From the NCBI GenBank assembly GCA_001969505.1, contig LSSK01000708.1, forward strand, positions 1 through 10,128: DNA of 10,128 bases, in the 5' to 3' direction. A program made the translations under genes and the position numbers. The first letter of the stretch is position 1. Each line of letters starts with the position of its first letter. Below, one piece after another: positions 7,490 through 10,128 of this stretch. The notes below the pieces were generated by a model, which searched no databases, was not told where the DNA came from, and saw nothing but the letters and a program-made list of their open reading frames with translations. Source of the DNA: Zancudomyces culisetae. Taxonomy: Eukaryota; Kickxellomycota; Harpellomycetes; Harpellales; Legeriomycetaceae.

Positions 7490-7855
7490 ATACTTGCATA
7501 AAAACGTTAGTATCTGACACAACATGTGTCGCAGAGTGGGATCTTTCGGTAATCCCACTCGCGCTCTCACCACGTGCCAAGCTTATGGAAGCTTGTTCTG
7601 TGGTCTCGGTTACACTCCTCTTGTGTAACTGAATGTTCATTAGGATGTTCTCGGATGAGACACTATCCCTATATCCCGTCGGAGATGGTGTATCTACCGA
7701 CATGCTTTCCGGGCTTCTACGGATCTGGATCTGTCGGACGCTTTCCGTCAGTTCCCCAAAGGTTCGCGGACTGAGTGTCCCGATATCCTGGTCCATCCTA
7801 CTGCTCCTAGTACTGTTGGAGGTGGTTGAAGAATCTCTCCTAGACTCTCTCACAC
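7490..7855 (-). CDS. Exon-like open frame in a G+C-rich island, function unknown
   Basis: A ~350-bp island of near-balanced composition stands out sharply from the A+T desert. On the minus strand one frame stays open through it (7880 down to 7386). The part inside the island reads as a hydrophilic protein rich in Ser, Thr, Arg and Glu, with pieces such as RRDSSTTSNSTRSSRMDQD and SPRTFGELTESVRQIQIRR. This looks disordered and gives no recognised family. At its 5' edge the minus strand has a T-rich stretch ending in ACACAG (AG at 7857-7856), a plausible splice acceptor exactly where composition changes. Near 7493 GTATCT could be a donor. An ATG at 7880 lies in the A+T part and is a weak start. 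Against coding: the same island is packed with perfect hairpins, and two plus-strand frames are also open. A gag-like or host exon is possible; so is no protein at all. Confidence 0.3.
7516..7732. other. Hairpin array inside the G+C-rich island
   Basis: Consecutive stems: GACACA/TGTGTC (7516-7521/7525-7530, loop 3); GAGTGGGAT/ATCCCACTC (7534-7542/7552-7560, 9 bp); CAAGCTT/AAGCTTG (7578-7584/7589-7595); TCGGTTACAC/GTGTAACTGA (7606-7615/7623-7632, ten pairs, one G-T); GTCGGAGAT/ATCTACCGAC (7678-7686/7692-7701, one bulged A). Further on, a CTG/CAG-CGGA/TCCG stem with one T-T mismatch follows near 7731-7752. Five well-formed stems in 190 bp resemble the array at 8095-8419, which argues that the island is a structural rather than a coding element. 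Which strand would be transcribed is unknown. Confidence 0.55.
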
Positions 7856-8094
7856 CTGTGTTAAACAAATAATTAATCATTATGATTATTTTACTACAAG
7901 TTGATTTGAATTATCTTTATTTAAACTGAGTTTATTAATCTTAATCCGTATAGTAGGAATGGATGATTTTCTACTAAACTATTATATCACATATATATAT
8001 GATTAAAAACTTAAATGCTAACCTAGTTTTCCAATAAAATAAATTAACTATACACTATTAATATTCTGTTAAGTATACTAATAGTTTTGTTTCA
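7856..8094. other. A+T-rich spacer
   Basis: No gene or notable repeat, apart from the splice-acceptor-like ACACAG on the minus strand at its left edge. Confidence 0.6.
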
Positions 8095-8419
8095 TAATTG
8101 CAGCATACGTGCAATTAAGATTATGTGTGGGAACACATAATCATTAAAATTATTTGATGTTCAGTATGAAAACATATTTCGTACTAGAATCATCATTATT
8201 GAATGGACTCAGCATGTAGAATTTATTTCATGCTGAGTCGAAATTAATTTATACAAAAATTTAAACGACAATAAAAATTATAAAAATTGGCATTCCGCGA
8301 TGAGTGTACAGCGAAATTTTTCGTACACTATTCGAATTTATAATGAAATTCGGCTTAGTGCGACTATCGTATAGTAATACGATTAGAACTCTTAATGCAT
8401 TGAGATTTCAAATCTCAAT
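8095..8419. other. Array of eight consecutive hairpins
   Basis: Eight inverted repeats follow one another: (1) TAATTGCA/TGCAATTA 8095-8102/8110-8117; (2) GATTATGTGT/ACACATAATC 8119-8128/8133-8142, closed by GGGA, a GNRA-type tetraloop if transcribed from the plus strand; (3) GTATGAAA/TTTCGTAC 8164-8171/8177-8184, one G-T pair; (4) GACTCAGCATG/CATGCTGAGTC 8206-8216/8229-8239, 11 bp; (5) AGTGTAC/GTACACT 8303-8309/8323-8329; (6) CGAATTT/AAATTCG 8333-8339/8346-8352; (7) ATCGTAT/ATACGAT 8366-8372/8377-8383; (8) ATTGAGATTT/AAATCTCAAT 8399-8408/8410-8419. Stems 7 and 8 fall within the LTR-like unit that starts at 8366. Arms differ from one hairpin to the next, so this is not one repeated palindrome. 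No known RNA family is recognised. Confidence 0.7.
8128..8385. repeat. Dispersed ~260-bp hairpin repeat, copy 2 (better preserved)
   Basis: Second copy of the repeat at 5971-6235, in the same orientation. The left boundary of the alignment falls inside hairpin 2, whose 5' arm has no counterpart in copy 1, so the true unit may extend left to 8095. Between copies the outer pair of hairpin 7 changes from G-C (6215/6233) to A-T (8366/8383), a compensatory difference. On the minus strand both copies share a short protein-like run (NSNSVR, then ISLYTHRGMPIF), with several third-position differences; beyond it copy 2 is frameshifted and stopped. Confidence 0.8.
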
Positions 8420-8562
8420 ATTTTATTGTAGTTAAATTATAGCATAGTTATCTTTATTTTTAGATTGGACTTTTTTCTCCCCGTGGTTTTGTCCATGGAT
8501 ATATAACTTAGAGTTTCGAATAATAATTACCGAAAAGTTTTTGGGGTTAAAGCAACGCCCAC
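8366..8562 (+). mobile_element. Solo LTR-like unit A
   Basis: A ~195-bp unit. It starts with the motif TATCGTATAGTA in a hairpin, has a second hairpin at 8399-8419, carries GATTGGACTTTTTTCTCCCC then GTGGTTTT at 8463-8490, and ends with GGGGTTAAAGCAACGCCCAC (8543-8562). TGGAC (8466-8470) can pair with GTCCA (8491-8495). The middle and end motifs recur at matching spacing in unit B. The C-run followed by GTGGTTTTT is reminiscent of the R/polyadenylation part of many plant and fungal LTRs. No internal coding region follows, so it is a solo LTR, or the left LTR of a miniature element together with unit B. Confidence 0.55.
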
Positions 8563-8698
8563 TTGAAATTTAAATAAAACAAGCTTAACAGAATATTAAA
8601 ATAGATATAAGTTTTATTAAGTATAAATACCAAACATACAGTAAGTTACTTTATAGTATAGTTAAGTAGTAAATATAAACATTTTAGTTAACACGACA
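8563..8698. other. Spacer between LTR-like units A and B
   Basis: 136 bp of A+T-rich DNA. If A and B are the two LTRs of one miniature element this would be its internal domain. However, I see neither a tRNA-complementary primer site after A nor a purine tract before B, and B is instead preceded by AACACGACA. Confidence 0.5.
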
Positions 8699-8891
8699 TG
8701 TCATATAGTGGAACTAATGGACTTAATTTTTATAGTTATTTATTAGGAAATTATAATAATCAATATTTTTAGATTGGACCTTTTTCCCCTCGTGGTTTTT
8801 GTTCAACGATTTCATAATTAGGATAGTATAAATTAGTAATTAGTTAGCATACAATTCTAGGGAAATTTTGGGTTTAATAGTATCGCCCACA
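8699..8891 (+). mobile_element. Solo LTR-like unit B
   Basis: A ~193-bp unit beginning TGTCATATAGTGG and ending CGCCCACA, so it has the TG...CA ends of an LTR. The internal motif AGATTGGACC then TTTTTCCCCTCGTGG (8771-8795) and the end motif GGGTTTAATAG then TATCGCCCAC (8870-8890) match unit A in order and spacing, while the rest has diverged. TTGGAC (8774-8779) can pair with GTTCAA (8801-8806). The stem is kept relative to unit A although the 3' arm differs (GTCCA in A). It has no terminal second hairpin like the units at 6748, 7208 and 8366. Confidence 0.6.
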
Positions 8892-9136
8892 ACTTATTGA
8901 ATAAAAATAACTCTTAACCAAAAATAACAATACAGAAGTATATACAGTTTATATAAAATATCAAATAATATAGTATATAACTAGAAAATAAATAGGTTTA
9001 AAGGTGATAATATAAATAAATAATTATTTTTTAACAGACTGTAAGAATTTTTATTAAACTACTTGATGATTTTTTATTTAGATTCTCTGATATTATTTTT
9101 ATACTATAGGTAGAAAAATGTACTAGGATTAACTTT
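8892..9136. other. A+T-rich spacer
   Basis: No gene, repeat or notable structure seen. Confidence 0.6.
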
Positions 9137-9339
9137 CCACGTTGGTAGTTTACAACGTGGTGTAGCTATTAGCTGCTATGAAAGACAATTGCAACCATGT
9201 CCTTATGATATTGTTGCAATTCTTAACTAAATAATCAGTAGGTGTATGCTTCTGATTGTTTATATACTATAAATAGACTAATAATAAACTAATAAACGTT
9301 GTATGAGGAAAAACCCATTGGGAAAAAGTGCTCATACAA
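9137..9339. other. Hairpin cluster
   Basis: Stems in order: CCACGTTG/CAACGTGG (9137-9144/9153-9160, 8 bp); a weak TAGC/GCTA (9163-9166/9175-9178); AATTGCAAC/GTTGCAATT (9187-9195/9213-9221, 9 bp, with a small inner CAT/ATG); AATCAG/CTGATT (9233-9238/9252-9257) extended past a mismatch; then after ~40 bp TTGTATGAG/CTCATACAA (9299-9307/9331-9339, 9 bp), whose A-rich loop holds an inner CCC/GGG (9314-9316/9320-9322). No coding frame overlaps. Same style as the arrays at 8095-8419 and 670-856. Strand and function unknown. Confidence 0.55.
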
Positions 9340-9529
9340 TAATGTGGTACTAATTATACAGGACACATGTTGTATGTTTAAATATTATTAGCTAATTATT
9401 ATTTTCAAGAGATTTGCAATACTATCAGTTTTTAATATTATAAACAGGAACTTATATGCCAAAATTCATTATTATCTTTATTGTTAAAAATAAATAAGAT
9501 GTACTTAAAATGCTATCCGGAAAAAACCG

Positions 9530-9549
9530 CCCCTTTCCTCAAATGGAAA
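9530..9549. repeat. Short hairpin after a C-run
   Basis: CCCC precedes TTTCC/GGAAA (9534-9538/9545-9549, loop TCAAAT). The layout, a C-run then a small stem rich in T and A, resembles the second motif of the LTR-like units but lacks the TTGGAC element, so it may be another decayed LTR piece. Confidence 0.35.
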
Positions 9550-9668
9550 AATCAGTTGCTTATATGTAAATATAAAGAGTAATTTGGTAAGTATTAATAA
9601 AAGTAAAAAAATGTGAAACAAATAGTATATTATAATATAATGTATAAACTTAGTATATATAAATAGCA

Positions 9669-9756
9669 ACAATGGCAGTGTGTGGGGTACGGTAAAAAAA
9701 CCTCGTAAACAAAAACGTTTCCCTCACACACCAATCATCATGAAAATGGCCATTGT
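9669..9756 (+). ncRNA. Candidate structured RNA element with nested stems and a three-way junction
   Basis: Folding by eye: outer stem ACAATGGC/GCCATTGT (9669-9676/9749-9756, 8 bp). Next, a G+C-rich stem GTGTGTG/CACACAC (9678-9684/9725-9731) continues past one bulged T as GGG/CCC (9685-9687/9721-9723). Inside it two abutting hairpins, TACG/CGTA (9688-9691/9704-9707, extended by G-C past a bulge) and AAC/GTT (9708-9710/9717-9719). Only the 3' side of the outer stem carries a linker (9732-9748). The shape is more elaborate than a simple foldback. I recognise no family: not a tRNA (no conserved T- or D-loop) and not an obvious small nuclear RNA or ribozyme. Strand is arbitrary, since the complement folds similarly. 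It lies 20 bp before an LTR-start-like motif (9778), so it may be the internal end of an LTR element. Confidence 0.4.
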
Positions 9757-9768
9757 CGTTTCATTCTC

Positions 9769-9904
9769 ACGACAAAATGTCGTATAAAAGTATATATTTT
9801 ATATTTATTCAAATTGTTTAAGATAATTTGAGAACTATCAAAATTAATTATTGGAAAAATTGGACTCTTTTTTCCCTGTACATTGGGTTTTTTTAATGAG
9901 CCAA
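9769..9904 (+). mobile_element. LTR-like unit with terminal stem and second motif
   Basis: TGTCGTATAAAAG at 9778 resembles the LTR-start motif. About 80 bp on comes TTGGACTCTTTTTTCCC (9860-9876), the second motif at the same spacing as in unit B. Here the second motif folds as TTGG(A)CTC with GAGCCAA (9860-9867/9898-9904) around CCC/GGG (9874-9876/9885-9887), a stem different in sequence from those of units A and B but in the same place. Upstream, ACGACA (9769-9774) is the exact complement of TGTCGT (9778-9783), three A's apart. The unit is shorter than A and B and lacks their CGCCCAC end. Confidence 0.45.
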
Positions 9905-10007
9905 GAAAAAATAGATAACAAGAAAAATTGAGATAACAAAATAGCAGAAAAAATAGTTTATATAGGAATTAGCTTGAGTTTAATAAACATATCTTTTTTG
10001 AAATACA

Positions 10008-10025
10008 ATTATTATTATTATTATT
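10008..10025 (+). repeat. (ATT)6 microsatellite
   Basis: Six uninterrupted ATT units, followed by an interrupted second patch (ACT/ATT) to about 10043. The flank 9905-10128 is otherwise A+T-rich with nothing assignable. Confidence 0.9.
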
Positions 10026-10128
10026 AAAATTACTATTATTACTAAATAAACAGTTTATAAAGAAAAAACATTAATAGTGAGTTTTTAGTTCGAATATAAC
10101 AAGTAGATATTTAAACTAAACTATTAAT

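Noticed and set aside
7574-7872. Two plus-strand open frames across the G+C-rich island
   Set aside because: They overlap each other and the minus-strand frame. Open frames in several registers reflect the island's composition; neither has a recognisable domain.
8233-8243. CTGAGTCGAAA, reminiscent of hammerhead ribozyme core elements
   Set aside because: The hammerhead needs an uninterrupted CUGANGA and a separate GAAA after stem II; here the G-A of the core is absent and the bases belong to the 3' arm of a perfect stem.
8892-8910. Primer-binding site after LTR-like unit B
   Set aside because: ACTTATTGAATAAAAATAA shows no complementarity to the 3' end of a tRNA that I can recognise (no TGG start), so an intact internal domain is not supported.
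1-10128. tRNA, rRNA, CRISPR array or bacterial-type operon
   Set aside because: I found no T-loop/D-loop pattern, no rRNA-like block and no regularly spaced identical repeats. The hairpins differ in sequence and spacing, so they are not CRISPR repeats.

Overview
This window is extremely A+T-rich eukaryotic DNA, roughly three-quarters or more A+T by eye, with no intact protein-coding gene. It is a graveyard of decayed retroelements separated by long A+T deserts. The recognisable proteins are remnants of Ty3/gypsy LTR retrotransposons (protease, reverse transcriptase, RNase H and the C-terminal integrase domain). Their wording reminds me of fungal Ty3 elements. With the base composition, this fits an A+T-rich fungus such as an arbuscular mycorrhizal fungus (Glomeromycotina), but that assignment is inference and weak. 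Nothing looks bacterial: no operons, ribosome-binding sites or CRISPR.

Layout. 1-594 is an A+T desert. 595-856 is a cluster of hairpins slightly richer in G+C. 1135-1397 (+) is the integrase C-terminus with one frameshift, followed at once by a polypurine tract (1396-1405) and the start of an LTR (1409). 2045-3392 (-) is a broken pol fragment in the opposite orientation, with its catalytic core deleted. 3393-5970 is desert with one LTR-start-like motif (4791). From 5971 to the end, repeats dominate: two copies of a ~260-bp repeat (5971-6235 and 8128-8385), each followed by an LTR-like unit; further LTR-start motifs at 6748, 7208, 8699 and 9778; a G+C-rich island at 7490-7855 that is either an exon-like open frame on the minus strand or a hairpin array; and more hairpin clusters at 9137-9339 and 9669-9783.

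Two patterns run through the window. First, a short motif (consensus TGTCRTATAGTG) occurs about seven times, always on the plus strand and mostly within a small inverted repeat. At 1409 it lies directly after a Ty3 polypurine tract, so it most likely marks the 5' edge of LTRs. In three of these units a second motif (TTGGAC, T-run, C-run, then GGTTT or GGG) follows 75-100 bp later and can fold into a stem that is kept while its sequence changes. Second, runs of consecutive perfect hairpins, best seen at 8095-8419 (eight in 325 bp), sit beside these LTR-like units. One 88-nt segment (9669-9756) folds by eye into a nested stem with a three-way junction. I read the ensemble as one or more families of LTR elements, probably non-autonomous, whose sequence outside the LTR is built from tandem hairpins. 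This is a hypothesis that needs genome-wide copies to test.
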